The position numbers were made by a program, and so were the translations under genes. From DAOUJW01 sp034421015 (GTDB lineage: Bacteria > Chloroflexota > Dehalococcoidia > Lucifugimonadales > UBA2985): a stretch of DNA of 61,330 nt. The DNA lies in assembly GCA_034421015.1 (NCBI GenBank), contig DAOUKT010000005.1, positions 1 to 61,330 on the forward strand, given 5' to 3'. Each line of letters starts with the position of its first letter. Position 1 is the stretch's first letter. Below the pieces are notes generated by a model. That model was not told where the DNA came from, did no database searches, and saw nothing but the letters and a program-made list of their open reading frames with translations. Of this stretch, positions 51,444 through 59,645 are shown piece by piece.

Positions 51444-51537
51444 CTAGTGTCCAAGTTTGCCCTACCTCGTGTCGGGTGTTGAATGAGGAAAAAGGAGCTT
51501 GGTGGGACAACTGAGGGTAGGCGAACTTGGACACCAG
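51444..51537. mobile_element. MITE-like element with 22-bp terminal inverted repeats
   Basis: Left end CTAGTGTCCAAGTTTGCC (arm 51444-51466), right end the inverted form CTGGTGTCCAAGTTCGCC (arm 51516-51537), differing by a few substitutions and one gap. About 50 bp separate the arms, with no coding capacity. It marks the left border of the AT-richer island that follows. No transposase with matching ends is in the window. Confidence 0.6.
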
Positions 51538-51631
51538 GAAACTCAGGTCTTATTTCCCGTAGTGGTTGGGCTGTCTCAGCAACCGGTAATGGAGGTCCCG
51601 GGAGTCTGCTGTAAGAGGAGGAATGCTTGAT

Positions 51632-52291
51632 ATGATCTTGAGTTGGGATGAGGCAGAGCGAATTCTTATTCCTTACAGATGGGAACTCCAAAGTCGGGTC
51701 TTGGATCTTGTAGAGCCACATTTAGACAAGACATTGCGAGATTGGGAGCAGGCTATAGAAGAACAAGCTCAGCAAATAGATGATGAAGATGCACGTAACG
51801 ATTTCTACGAATTCCACTCAGATGAGTACAACGAACACCTAGAGTTTCGAACCATCTTCATGAATTCGTTCTTTTCGGCTTCCTTTGCCTTGTTCGAGAA
51901 TCAGTTGTGGCGGATTTGTAAAAGGGCTCAGCGAATTAGTGGCAGCCACTCCTCCATGGGAGACCGCGGCTCTTCTTCCTTTATAGACAGCACCAAAAAG
52001 AACCTCCGAAAGCTTGGCGTAGATTTCCCTGCGAATACCCCAGAGTGGCAAAAGATCACCATGTACCGAAAAATCAGGAACAAGATCATGCATGGAGGAG
52101 GGATTCTTACTCCCAAAGACGACATAAACATGAGAAAGTTCGCTAAAGCGAATCAGATCATCCCCACTTGGGGCGAGATTGCTAATCTGGAATTGACCCG
52201 ACCGTTTTGCGATGACGCGCTTAAAGTATTTCGACGGTTTCTACTAGAGGTCCAAAAGGCCTATGAACTTTGGCTCAAGGACAAAAAGTAG
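51632..52291 (+). CDS. HEPN-like protein of unknown function
   Basis: A 219-residue, mostly helical protein. The segment YRKIRNKIMHGGG carries R149-N150-K-I-M-H154, an R-x4-H motif of the kind that forms the catalytic site of HEPN ribonucleases, and it sits at the start of a predicted helix, as usual. The rest is not recognisable. Translation could start at ATG 51623 or 51632; the latter has better spacing from GGAGG. It is AT-richer than its neighbours and is followed by a lipoprotein and a small protein, so it may be an acquired defence or toxin gene. Confidence 0.6.
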   Translation: MILSWDEAERILIPYRWELQSRVLDLVEPHLDKTLRDWEQAIEEQAQQIDDEDARNDFYEFHSDEYNEHLEFRTIFMNSFFSASFALFENQLWRICKRAQRISGSHSSMGDRGSSSFIDSTKKNLRKLGVDFPANTPEWQKITMYRKIRNKIMHGGGILTPKDDINMRKFAKANQIIPTWGEIANLELTRPFCDDALKVFRRFLLEVQKAYELWLKDKK

Positions 52292-52318
52292 TCCTGCTCA
52301 GTCTGGAGGGGGCGTACC

Positions 52319-53125
52319 TTGCTAAGGGTGTTTCCGTTCCTCACAACGACAACAATCATCCTGACTGCTGTAAGTTTCATCGTTCTTCTAACAGGATGTA
52401 CGAGATTGCCACTGTCATCGGAATTCTCACCGCCTCCTTCTCACTACCCCAGTTCAGGAGACCCGCCAAATTGCGCGCAGGAACGACTTGAACGACTTAT
52501 ACGAAACACCGTATCACAACCGGACAGCATGGAAATCAAGGACACTTGGATCATTAGATTTCAGCCAGGAGTAACGTATGGACTGACTATGCTATTCCTT
52601 GCTAAAAACGAACAAGGCGTATGGGCGGAATACGAAGCCTACGGCCCCATAGATAGGACTGACTGTAGCGTGTCACTAGAGGACATTCACAATTCAAGCG
52701 CCTTTGATTACGCCATTACAGGGATGCTAAAACCTGACCGCCTATCTCCTTCGCTTTACTGCAATACCGTATTCAAACCGATAGTAGAATGGAACAATGT
52801 CATAATAGGCGAGAGTTATCCCCTTATCAGAGATGCTTCTACTACTCCTTCCCTTAGACTGGAACCTGGCTTCACAGCTGAAGTTTCCGAGGTAGAACAA
52901 TCCATGAGAGAAGTGTTTGAAGACCTGCGTAGAATCAACCCGCCCTTAGAAATTGATGCCATCCATACGTATGCGACGCAACTATCTTACACTTTTAAGC
53001 AACACATCAATCGGCTACTCTTGGATACCGAGCAAGCCTTGGATTCCACGTTTGACCACGAGATAGACTCCACTGAAAAATTCCATACGTTCATATTGCC
53101 CACTCTCCAAGATTACTGCAGCTAA
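52319..53125 (+). CDS. Predicted lipoprotein of unknown function
   Basis: A 268-residue protein with an N-terminal signal sequence and lipobox LLTGC (lipidated Cys27), so it is predicted to be anchored at the outer face of the membrane. The mature part has a Pro/Ser-rich linker and then a domain I do not recognise, with helical repeats near the C-terminus. The TTG start follows GGAGGGGG. It begins 28 bp after the HEPN-like gene and shares its low-GC codon use. Confidence 0.6.
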   Translation: MLRVFPFLTTTTIILTAVSFIVLLTGCTRLPLSSEFSPPPSHYPSSGDPPNCAQERLERLIRNTVSQPDSMEIKDTWIIRFQPGVTYGLTMLFLAKNEQGVWAEYEAYGPIDRTDCSVSLEDIHNSSAFDYAITGMLKPDRLSPSLYCNTVFKPIVEWNNVIIGESYPLIRDASTTPSLRLEPGFTAEVSEVEQSMREVFEDLRRINPPLEIDAIHTYATQLSYTFKQHINRLLLDTEQALDSTFDHEIDSTEKFHTFILPTLQDYCS

Positions 53126-53183
53126 CTAGACCTGAAGGCCCGCTCAGACAAGACACTAGATGACTAGAGAAGGAGGAAAACAG

Positions 53184-53447
53184 ATGAACAAACACAGCTT
53201 TCATCTTCTACTCGGCAAAGCTACTGGCTCCGAGCATCTCGTCAAGTATTTCGCCAGGCGTTTGAAGAGGGGCGCACCTATCACACCAATCGAGGCACCC
53301 GATTTGATAGAGGAAGCTGCGACGCAAGTTTGGAAGGCTAGTATGCAAGATAGGACCACCTTCCGACTCACCTCTGAGCAGAGCCGAGAGTTTGACACCG
53401 GTGTTGAAGAGGCCCTCGACGTACTTCGTGATACAACACGCGTTTAA
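53184..53447 (+). CDS. Small hypothetical protein of the AT-rich island
   Basis: An 87-residue helical protein (NKHSFHLLLGKATGSEHLVKYFARRLKRG ... LRDTTRV in outline) with no recognised domain. The ATG is preceded by a strong AAGGAGG at eight bases, which supports it as a real gene. It follows the lipoprotein by 58 bp on the same strand. Confidence 0.55.
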   Translation: MNKHSFHLLLGKATGSEHLVKYFARRLKRGAPITPIEAPDLIEEAATQVWKASMQDRTTFRLTSEQSREFDTGVEEALDVLRDTTRV

Positions 53448-53683
53448 CTTGTAGTAGTCGTCTATATCCATCATCGCTATTGTAACCTCCAACCCACAGC
53501 ATCAATTTCTATCAGTGCTGTTAGGGGATAGTCGCCTAAGGAAATGTTCTATAACTTATTAGTGGGAATCGACTGACTAGAAATCCCTTTTTGATTATCT
53601 TGCCGCTCATGTTGAGCCAGTCGAACCACATGAGCGGCGTTCCTGTGCATTTGCGCCTGCCACCCTCCCTGAGCTTGCGCGTC
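53448..53683. repeat. Gap with a family B repeat unit
   Basis: No gene is seen. A hairpin GCCGCTCATG...CATGAGCGGC (53602-53638) has the loop core TTGAGCCAGTCGAACCA, a single unit of the family B repeat. It lies at the right border of the AT-richer island. Confidence 0.6.
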
Positions 53684-53712
53684 TTGCGGCGTGGCCCACG
53701 CCAAGATATAAT
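53684..53712 (+). promoter_or_regulatory. Promoter upstream of the 53.8 kb gene
   Basis: TTGCGG (53684-53689), 17-bp spacer, consensus TATAAT (53707-53712), about 50 bp before the ATG at 53760. Confidence 0.6.
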
Positions 53713-53759
53713 CGGCGGGTACGCGGCGCCCACAAACGCAGTCCACAGGAGCGCATGCA

Positions 53760-54035
53760 ATGAAGGTTTACTGGAGAGAGCACAAGATGGGGCAGAGGCT
53801 CATCCTGGACTCCGAGACCGGCCAGCAGGAGGAGGTCGGAGGGGTCAGACAGACGCCTCGCGGCTTCGACGCCATGGCCAAGACCTTTGGCTACGACCCG
53901 GGGCGCGCCCAGAAGGGCTTTGCCACAATGGAGGAGGCCAAGGAGTTCGTCGAGTCCTTCCAACCCTGGGACCTCTTCGTAAACCCCGCCAGTGTGGAGT
54001 TCGACAGGACGGTCTACCCGATTCCTGAGAGCTAG
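53760..54035 (+). CDS. Conserved small hypothetical protein
   Basis: A 91-residue soluble protein (MKVYWREHKMGQRLILDSET ... FVESFQPWDLFV in outline) with alternating strands and one helix. No recognised domain. It starts with an ATG 10 bp after CAGGAG and has its own promoter. The MBL hydrolase gene follows 51 bp later on the same strand. Confidence 0.6.
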   Translation: MKVYWREHKMGQRLILDSETGQQEEVGGVRQTPRGFDAMAKTFGYDPGRAQKGFATMEEAKEFVESFQPWDLFVNPASVEFDRTVYPIPES

Positions 54036-54086
54036 AGCAGGAGCCCGGCCAGGCGCGCCGGCTTGCATCCATTGCCGGAGGTGGAT

Positions 54087-54725
54087 ATGCCTCTATTCAG
54101 CGACGGGGAAGTCCGGGTCTACAAGACTACCTGCGGCCCCTTTGACAACAACTCATATCTGCTGGTGTGCCCCCAGACCAACGAGAGCATCATCATTGAC
54201 GCGCCAATGGGCCCCGGGGAGGTGCTGGCGGAGGCCGAGGGCACTCAGGTCAAGGCCATTCTTATTACGCACAACCACCAGGACCACCTCGCGGGCCTGC
54301 AGGAGATGACCGATGCCACTGGCGCGCCGGTCATGTGCCACGCCGAAGACGCCTCGACGCTGCCCGTTGAACCCAGCGCCCTTGTGAATGACGGCGACAC
54401 CATAACGGCGGGCACCATCGAGCTGAAGGTTATGCACACCCCCGGCCACACGCCCGGCTCGGTGTGCTACCTGGTGGGAAAGCACCTCTTCTCCGGCGAT
54501 ACGCTGTTCCCGGGAGGGCCCGGGAGGAGCCGCACGCCGGAGAACCTGCAGCAGATTATCAGGAACATCACGGAGAGACTCTTTGTCCTGCCGGACGACA
54601 TGGACCTGCTTCCAGGCCACGGGGCTGAGTCCACGCTGGGCGCTTCCAGAGAGGAGTACCGCGTCTTTGCCGGCAAGAGCCATCCCGCGGACCTTTGCGG
54701 CGACGTGCTCTGGCTGGAGAGCTGA
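54087..54725 (+). CDS. MBL-fold metallo-hydrolase (glyoxalase II-like)
   Basis: A 212-residue metallo-beta-lactamase-fold hydrolase with LITHNHQDHLAG (HxHxDH), MHTPGHTPGSV, FSGDTLF and LLPGHG, the four metal-binding motifs of the glyoxalase II group. It probably hydrolyses a thioester. The ATG at 54087 follows CCGGAGGTGGAT. Confidence 0.87.
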   Translation: MPLFSDGEVRVYKTTCGPFDNNSYLLVCPQTNESIIIDAPMGPGEVLAEAEGTQVKAILITHNHQDHLAGLQEMTDATGAPVMCHAEDASTLPVEPSALVNDGDTITAGTIELKVMHTPGHTPGSVCYLVGKHLFSGDTLFPGGPGRSRTPENLQQIIRNITERLFVLPDDMDLLPGHGAESTLGASREEYRVFAGKSHPADLCGDVLWLES

Positions 54726-54797
54726 GGGCCGAAAACGGCGTTCCCAACCCGCGCAGCCAAGGGGCAGCGCGTCTATACAGACCCGTAGGGGGACATT

Positions 54798-55520
54798 ATG
54801 GAAATCCCTTCCCAGAGGATGCAGGCCTCCATCAACCAGGGGGAGCATCTCATCTACCTGACTATCTATCCCGTGGGATACAACCCGGACCGCAGCTACC
54901 CGCTGGTCGTGATGCTGCACGGGATGGGGGCCAGCATGTACGACTTAGCGAGCCTGGCCTCCATCATAGACTCTGAAGGCTACATCTTCGTGTGTCCCAA
55001 CGCTCCGGTCCCGGTGCAGATCGACCAGGGCGTCCTGGGGTTCGCCTGGTCGGTGCCGGGCAGCGAGGACCCCAACGCGTTGGGGCGCTCGGAGGCCCAG
55101 TTCGAGGGCTGTCTGCAGGAGGTCATGGCGGAGAACCGCATCGTCGAGGGCAAGTCCATAATGTTCGGCTTCTCCCAGGGCGGGAGCATGACCTATCGCT
55201 ACGGGCTGAGCCACCCCGAGATCTTTGCCGGTCTTGTCGCACTGGGTACCTCCATCAGGGACCCTGAGGGGATGCGCGAGCGTCTACCGGCCGGGCGGGG
55301 CCAGAGCATCTTCGTCGGCCACGGTCTGCAGGACAACGTCGAGCGCGCCCGCAGCTCAAAGGAGTTCCTGGAGGCGGAGGGCTACACTCCCTACTACCGG
55401 GAGTACGAGATGGGGCATGAGATAAACCAGGACGTCATGATTGACGTGGTGCCCTGGATACACAGCGTGTCGCCGCCCCTACGGCCTAATGAAGGCCCGT
55501 CCGGCCTGATACTGCCCTAG
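54798..55520 (+). CDS. Alpha/beta hydrolase, phospholipase/carboxylesterase type
   Basis: A 240-residue serine hydrolase. The nucleophile elbow is FGFSQGGSM, an oxyanion region is PLVVMLHGMGA, and a C-terminal acid/His pair is suggested by GHGLQDNV and YEMGHEI. It resembles the carboxylesterase 2 (acyl-protein thioesterase) group. It is 72 bp after the MBL gene, possibly co-transcribed. Its stop overlaps the convergent speE stop by 4 bp. Confidence 0.85.
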   Translation: MEIPSQRMQASINQGEHLIYLTIYPVGYNPDRSYPLVVMLHGMGASMYDLASLASIIDSEGYIFVCPNAPVPVQIDQGVLGFAWSVPGSEDPNALGRSEAQFEGCLQEVMAENRIVEGKSIMFGFSQGGSMTYRYGLSHPEIFAGLVALGTSIRDPEGMRERLPAGRGQSIFVGHGLQDNVERARSSKEFLEAEGYTPYYREYEMGHEINQDVMIDVVPWIHSVSPPLRPNEGPSGLILP

Positions 55521-56431
55521 AAGACGACGAGGGGGTCGTCCTCCGTGATGATGCGCTGCTCTTCCTCGAGGGCAGTGCGGACGTGCTTCGGGAGAGCGAA
55601 GAGCCCGCCGTGGGTCACTCCATCGTAGAATCGAAGGTGCGCAAGCCCTCTCTCCGCCAGCCGCCGGTCGATCTCTGAGGGATCGAGGGCCAGAGGATTG
55701 GGGCCGGTGGACGCCAGGTTGAAGCCCCAGTCAGAGGCGAATGACGGCACCATGATGTGGTACGGGTAGACGTGGGGGAACACGCTCTCCAGCGTGTTGT
55801 TGATGGCCGAGAAGGCCTCCAGATTGCCCACCATGCACGGCTCCGATTGCACCGCCATGATCCCATCCGGGTTCAACCTACGGTGGAGCAGGCTGTAGAA
55901 GTTCCGGGTGTACAGGAAGGAGGCGGGTCCCTCCTCCTGGGGGTCGGGCAGATCTATGATGATTACGTCGTAGGTGTCCTGGGTCGTTTCCAGGTACTCC
56001 CGGGCGTCCCGGTGGTGCAGCTGTGTCCTGGGGTCGTCGAAAGCTCCGCGGTGATGGTTCGGGAGGTATCTGGCGCACACTTCGACCACCTCCCTGTCCA
56101 GGTCCACCATCACGGCCCGCTCGACCGTGTTGTGGGCCAGGGCCTCCCTGAGCGTTGCGCCCTCTCCGCCGCCCGCGATGAACACGGACGAGGGCTTGGG
56201 GTGGGTCACCATTGCCGGGTGGACCAGGCCTTCGTGGTAGATGAACTCGTCGGCTTCCGCCGACTGGGTCTTGCCGTCGAGGAGCAGGCAGCGGCCGTAT
56301 GGCGCGGTGTCCACCACTTCGACGTTCTGGTAAGCGGTCTTGCCGGAGTAGACCCTGTCCCGTATGGCGGTCATCTGGTACAGGACCGGTGTAATGTACT
56401 CCTGGATCCACTCCAGGTTGGGGTTGTCCAT
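55517..56431 (-). CDS. speE: Spermidine synthase (polyamine aminopropyltransferase)
   Basis: Transfers aminopropyl from decarboxylated SAM to a polyamine. The 304-residue protein has the N-terminal beta domain (YQNVEVVDTAPYGRCLLLDGKTQSAEADEFIYHE), the binding motif IAGGGEGATLREAL and the catalytic Asp in IIIDLPDP. The usual D-x-x-D motif here reads DLPDP. The acceptor (putrescine, spermidine or agmatine) cannot be told. It lies 13 bp after speD. Confidence 0.93.
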   Translation of the reverse strand: MDNPNLEWIQEYITPVLYQMTAIRDRVYSGKTAYQNVEVVDTAPYGRCLLLDGKTQSAEADEFIYHEGLVHPAMVTHPKPSSVFIAGGGEGATLREALAHNTVERAVMVDLDREVVEVCARYLPNHHRGAFDDPRTQLHHRDAREYLETTQDTYDVIIIDLPDPQEEGPASFLYTRNFYSLLHRRLNPDGIMAVQSEPCMVGNLEAFSAINNTLESVFPHVYPYHIMVPSFASDWGFNLASTGPNPLALDPSEIDRRLAERGLAHLRFYDGVTHGGLFALPKHVRTALEEEQRIITEDDPLVVF

Positions 56432-56444
56432 AATTGCGCCCCGG

Positions 56445-56819
56445 CTAGCGAGCGGCTGCGCCCGCCAGCTGAGGAAGGACGCCTCGCTCTATCTGGACAA
56501 CGGAGTGGTCCCTGCACTGCAGGCTGTCGACGACCAAGTCGACGGCCTCCATAGCCTTGAAGTTCTCTCCACAGGTGAAAATGTCAACCGCGGCGTAGCC
56601 GTACTCCGGCCACGTGTGGATGCACAGATGGGATTCTGCAATGGCAATGACGCCCGTTACTCCCTGGGGGCTGAACTGGTGGAAAGACTCGTCTATGACT
56701 GTGGCCCCGGTTTTTCGGGCTGCCTGCAGAAGTGAGTCTCGAATGTGAGGTAGATCGTCGAGTAGGTCCCGGTTACAGTCCTTGAGCTCCAGTATTATCT
56801 GTGTTCCTAGTGCATTCAA
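56445..56819 (-). CDS. speD: S-adenosylmethionine decarboxylase proenzyme
   Basis: Makes decarboxylated SAM, the aminopropyl donor for speE. The 124-residue class 1B proenzyme has the self-cleavage site at E62-S63 (AESHLCIHTWPEYG), with Ser63 becoming the pyruvoyl group and the catalytic H68 and C83 at the expected places. It is first in the speD-speE operon. Confidence 0.96.
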   Translation of the reverse strand: MNALGTQIILELKDCNRDLLDDLPHIRDSLLQAARKTGATVIDESFHQFSPQGVTGVIAIAESHLCIHTWPEYGYAAVDIFTCGENFKAMEAVDLVVDSLQCRDHSVVQIERGVLPQLAGAAAR

Positions 56820-56855
56820 TCACCCGCCCTCCTGCAGGAAATTTCACAAAGCGTG

Positions 56856-56883
56856 ATTATATCAGACTTGACCTGTTTGGCAA
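56856..56883 (-). promoter_or_regulatory. speD-speE promoter
   Basis: Minus-strand TTGCCA (56883-56878), 16-bp spacer, TATAAT (56861-56856), about 40 bp upstream of the speD ATG. Confidence 0.65.
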
Positions 56884-56942
56884 GTATTTGTTGGTCTCGC
56901 AGTCAATCGAGGGTGTGCAAAGCGGACTTTCGCTACAGACAG

Positions 56943-56978
56943 AGACCCGCTGAGACCGGGATACGGCGCAGCGGGTCT
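56943..56978. terminator. Hairpin downstream of the HesB gene
   Basis: Stem AGACCCGCTG / CAGCGGGTCT with a 16-base loop, and a second short stem GGGCTTCT / AGAAGCCC at 57026-57048. Neither has a clear T-tract. They may terminate or protect the minus-strand HesB transcript. Confidence 0.45.
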
Positions 56979-57047
56979 ATACCAACGAATAGTCTAGGGG
57001 CGGCCAAATAGCAGCGCTATTTGCGGGCTTCTTTTGAGCGAGAAGCC

Positions 57048-57440
57048 CTAATGGCCGCCGCATCCGCAGGCGCCACCGCCACCTCCACAGCCTTCGCCGC
57101 CACCGCCGCCGCCACAGCCACCGGTGCCGCCGCATGCGCAACCGCCGCCGGACTGGATATTGGGGTTGTTTATGACAAACCCGCTTCTCATCAGTCCGTC
57201 CATGTAGTCGATCTCTGCGCCCTCCATCATGGGCGCGCTGTCTGAGTCAATAAGGATCTGGACGCCGCCGGAGTCGATTACTGTATCGTCGCTTCTGGCC
57301 TCTTTCTCAAGGGCCAGCATGTACTGGGCCCCGCCGTTGGCGCCAGGCATCAGGACCACGCGAAGTGAGGAGCCTTCCTCTCCTTGCTCCACAAGGATCT
57401 CCTTCAATTTCTCCGAGGCCATAGGGCTAATGTTAATCAT
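57048..57440 (-). CDS. HesB/IscA-fold protein with Gly/Cys-rich tail
   Basis: A 130-residue protein whose first 95 residues match the A-type iron-sulfur carrier fold (MINISPMASEKLKEIL, GVQILIDSDSAPMMEGAEIDYM, SGFVINNPN). Canonical carriers bind iron with one Cys near residue 35 and a C-terminal CxC. Here the first site reads GANGGAQ, with no Cys. C101 and C103 are present and are followed by a Gly-rich tail with four more Cys (109, 118, 125, 127). Metal binding may have moved wholly to the tail. The ATG follows AAGGAG. Confidence 0.8.
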   Translation of the reverse strand: MINISPMASEKLKEILVEQGEEGSSLRVVLMPGANGGAQYMLALEKEARSDDTVIDSGGVQILIDSDSAPMMEGAEIDYMDGLMRSGFVINNPNIQSGGGCACGGTGGCGGGGGGEGCGGGGGACGCGGH

Positions 57441-57549
57441 ACCCACTCCTTTCGGTTGAGGCCTAAGCCACGAATGAGGGCCGGACCGAGTCCGATATTG
57501 AATTGCAATGGTAGCACAGCCTTCGGGCAAGCGTCAAGGGCTGTACGCT

Positions 57550-58242
57550 TCACCCAAGGGTGTCCAGGACGCCGCGCAGCTCTCCGGCGATGCAGGTGAA
57601 GATGGGCGTGTCCCGCTCAGTGTAGGGCCGCGCCGCAGACCCACGCATCTCCATCACAAGCTCAAGGAAGTCCGCCGGCGACTCCGTCTCGAAGCCCAGG
57701 ACAAACTCCTGGTCGTCAAGGCCGTAGGAGTAGGTGGTGGTGATCTTAACGGACGGGTACTTGTGCCCCATCTGGATGTGCTCGTTCATCATCTCCTGGC
57801 GAGCCTCCGCCGGAAGCTGGTACCAGTCGTGGGTCTTCACGAAGGGGTATACAAAGAGGTACTTCCTGCCGACCTGCCGCACGGCCCCGCCCGCGCCGTC
57901 CTGCCCCGGGTGCCGGTGGCTGCCCACGTATGGCGAGCGGCGGGTCATAGCCAGGTAGGAGTACGGAAGTTGAAGGTACTTGCCCAGGCCGGTCTTCCAC
58001 AGCTGGGCGGCAAGCTCCTGGAACGCCTCCAAGTGGGGGGACACCTTCCAGAGCAGAAAGTCGCAGTCCCCGCGGATGCCCGTCAGGCTGTAGGGCAGGA
58101 TGGACACGCCGGACGAGAACTCGTCCACCACGGCCGCGAACTCCTCCTTGTGGCGCTCCTTCTCGTTGCCGTCAAGGCGCCGCCACGCGGGGTCCAGCTT
58201 GTAGAAGTCGTACTTGACGAACTGCTTAACCTGTTCTTCCAT
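57550..58242 (-). CDS. hemQ: Coproheme decarboxylase HemQ (chlorite dismutase family)
   Basis: Last step of coproporphyrin-dependent heme synthesis: oxidative decarboxylation of coproheme to heme b. The 230-residue chlorite dismutase-family protein has the diagnostic KYLFVYPFVKTHDWYQLPAEARQEMMNEHI segment in outline and SPYVGSHRHPGQDG. It lacks the features of a true chlorite dismutase, namely a signal peptide and the distal-Arg context. The ATG at 58242 follows CGGAGGTTGATT. Confidence 0.9.
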   Translation of the reverse strand: MEEQVKQFVKYDFYKLDPAWRRLDGNEKERHKEEFAAVVDEFSSGVSILPYSLTGIRGDCDFLLWKVSPHLEAFQELAAQLWKTGLGKYLQLPYSYLAMTRRSPYVGSHRHPGQDGAGGAVRQVGRKYLFVYPFVKTHDWYQLPAEARQEMMNEHIQMGHKYPSVKITTTYSYGLDDQEFVLGFETESPADFLELVMEMRGSAARPYTERDTPIFTCIAGELRGVLDTLG

Positions 58243-58260
58243 AATCAACCTCCGGGTACC

Positions 58261-58290
58261 TATAATAGAGGAGGTTAGTAATCGACTCAA
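58261..58290. promoter_or_regulatory. Divergent hemQ / cofE promoter region
   Basis: For hemQ, minus-strand TTGAGT (58290-58285), 17-bp spacer and TATTAT (58267-58262). For cofE, a plus-strand TATAAT at 58261-58266 without a clear -35. The two -10 elements overlap almost completely, so the two genes probably compete for RNA polymerase. Confidence 0.6.
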
Positions 58291-58314
58291 GGCCGCAGGC
58301 CGGCGGGAGGTGTT

Positions 58315-59073
58315 ATGCCCCCAGAGATGCGCATTATAGGAGTTACCGGGCTCCCGGAGGTGTCCGAAGGCGACGACCTGGCGGCGCTCATACATGAGGC
58401 CGCCGGGAGCCAGTCGACGCCGCTGGAGGCGGGCGACGTGGTTGTGGTCACGCAGAAGGTGGTCTCAAAGGCAGAGGGAGCGGTCGTCGATCTGAGAGAC
58501 GTCACCCCTTCGCCTCTTGCCGAGGAGTTCGCCCGCCAGTGGGACAAGGACCCGCGCCACGTGGAGGTGGTGCTGCGAGAGACGAAGCGTGTGGTGAGGA
58601 TGGAGAGGGGGGTGCTTATTGTTGAGACCAGGCACGGGTTTGTGTGCGCCAACGCCGGCGTCGATGCCTCCAACGTGCCCGGAGAGGAGAGGCTGACGCT
58701 GCTGCCTCGCGACCCGGACCTGTCGGCCCGGCGCATCAGGAGCGGCCTTATGGAGCTGTGCGGATTTCCGGTGGCCGTGATCGTATCGGACACCTTTGGC
58801 AGGCCCTGGAGGATGGGGACGACGGACGTGGCGATTGGGGTCGCCGGCATGCATCCTCTGGTGGACTACCGGGGCGAGACCGATCCCTACGGCTACCCCC
58901 TGCGGGTGAGCGTGTCCGCCGTTGCCGACGAGATTGCGTCCGCGGCGGAGCTTGTGGCGGGCAAGCTGAGCATGGTGCCGGTTGCCATCGCCAGGGGCTT
59001 TGCCCCCGCGCCCGACGAGGAGGCCGGCGCGGGGGCCCTGGTCAGGGACGCGTCCCTGGACCTGTTCCGGTAG
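58315..59073 (+). CDS. cofE: Coenzyme F420:L-glutamate ligase
   Basis: GTP-dependent addition of L-glutamate to F420-0, giving polyglutamylated F420. The 252-residue protein shows the CofE pattern: GDVVVVTQKVVSKAEG, an ETKRVVRMERGVLIVETRHGFVCANAGVDASN core, VIVSDTFGRPWRMGTTDVAIGVAG and a DPYGYPLRVSVSAVADEIASAAELVAGK segment. It lacks the C-terminal nitroreductase-like domain of mycobacterial FbiB. The ATG follows GGGAGGTG. Confidence 0.93.
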   Translation: MPPEMRIIGVTGLPEVSEGDDLAALIHEAAGSQSTPLEAGDVVVVTQKVVSKAEGAVVDLRDVTPSPLAEEFARQWDKDPRHVEVVLRETKRVVRMERGVLIVETRHGFVCANAGVDASNVPGEERLTLLPRDPDLSARRIRSGLMELCGFPVAVIVSDTFGRPWRMGTTDVAIGVAGMHPLVDYRGETDPYGYPLRVSVSAVADEIASAAELVAGKLSMVPVAIARGFAPAPDEEAGAGALVRDASLDLFR

Positions 59074-59084
59074 GGGGAGGCGAC

Positions 59085-59438
59085 GTGGGAACATTTCAGG
59101 CGGACATATCGGTGGGACGGGACAGGAGCGGGCCTTTCAAGGCAATAACGGCGCTTGTGGATACTGGCGCGACTTACTCGATGCTGCCCTCTGATCTGCT
59201 GAGAGAACTGAACATTGACCCCATAGAGGAGAGCGAGTTCACCATGGCGGACGGCAGCAAAAAGGCGTTTCCCATAGGTGAGATGCTGTTCCGCATTGGC
59301 GCCGCTGAGCGCACAAGCCCCGTCATCTTTGGCCCTCCTGAGCGATTTCTTCTTGGGGCTGTAACGCTGCAATCCCTTGGGCTGATTGCCGACACCAGCC
59401 ACCACAAGCTGATTCCCGCCCCTGAGCTTACGCTTTAG
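59085..59438 (+). CDS. Retropepsin-like aspartic protease family protein
   Basis: A 117-residue single-domain protein with an intact aspartic-protease triad D26-T27-G28 (ALVDTGATYSMLP), the family strand FTMADGSKKAFPIGEMLFRI and the end LGAVTLQSLGLIADTSHHKLIP. Such proteins would act as homodimers with one Asp each. The GTG start follows GGGGGAGG and lies 11 bp after cofE. It is a paralogue of the 26.3 kb gene, which has DNG. Confidence 0.83.
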   Translation: MGTFQADISVGRDRSGPFKAITALVDTGATYSMLPSDLLRELNIDPIEESEFTMADGSKKAFPIGEMLFRIGAAERTSPVIFGPPERFLLGAVTLQSLGLIADTSHHKLIPAPELTL

Positions 59439-59459
59439 GGATCAATTAAGGGAGTGGTA

Positions 59460-59533
59460 ATGACCTTGGAAGACGCGCCATTCAGGACGTGACCCGCTTC
59501 GTTGAGAAGCTGGAGGCGCTGCCTCCGGCCTGA
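59460..59533 (+). pseudogene. Possible frameshifted small gene
   Basis: After GGGAGTGGTA an ATG opens MTLEDA... but stops after ten codons. A one-base shift in the run GACGCGCC restores AIQDVTRFVEKLEALPPA followed by a stop. It looks like the remnant of a small protein downstream of the retropepsin-like gene. The rest of the gap to 59645 holds no gene. Confidence 0.3.
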
Positions 59534-59645
59534 CGGCCACCTGCGGCGCCGCCGATTGTAAACTTTCCGTAACATTTCGGGATGTGCCGTCCGTCTCTAT
59601 TCGTCATCATGATCATGTGAATCCACCCGCGCGGCCGGCATTGTC

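Noticed and set aside
57550..58242. True chlorite dismutase
   Set aside because: No signal peptide and the sequence pattern is that of HemQ-type coproheme decarboxylases; no chlorate-reduction genes are nearby.
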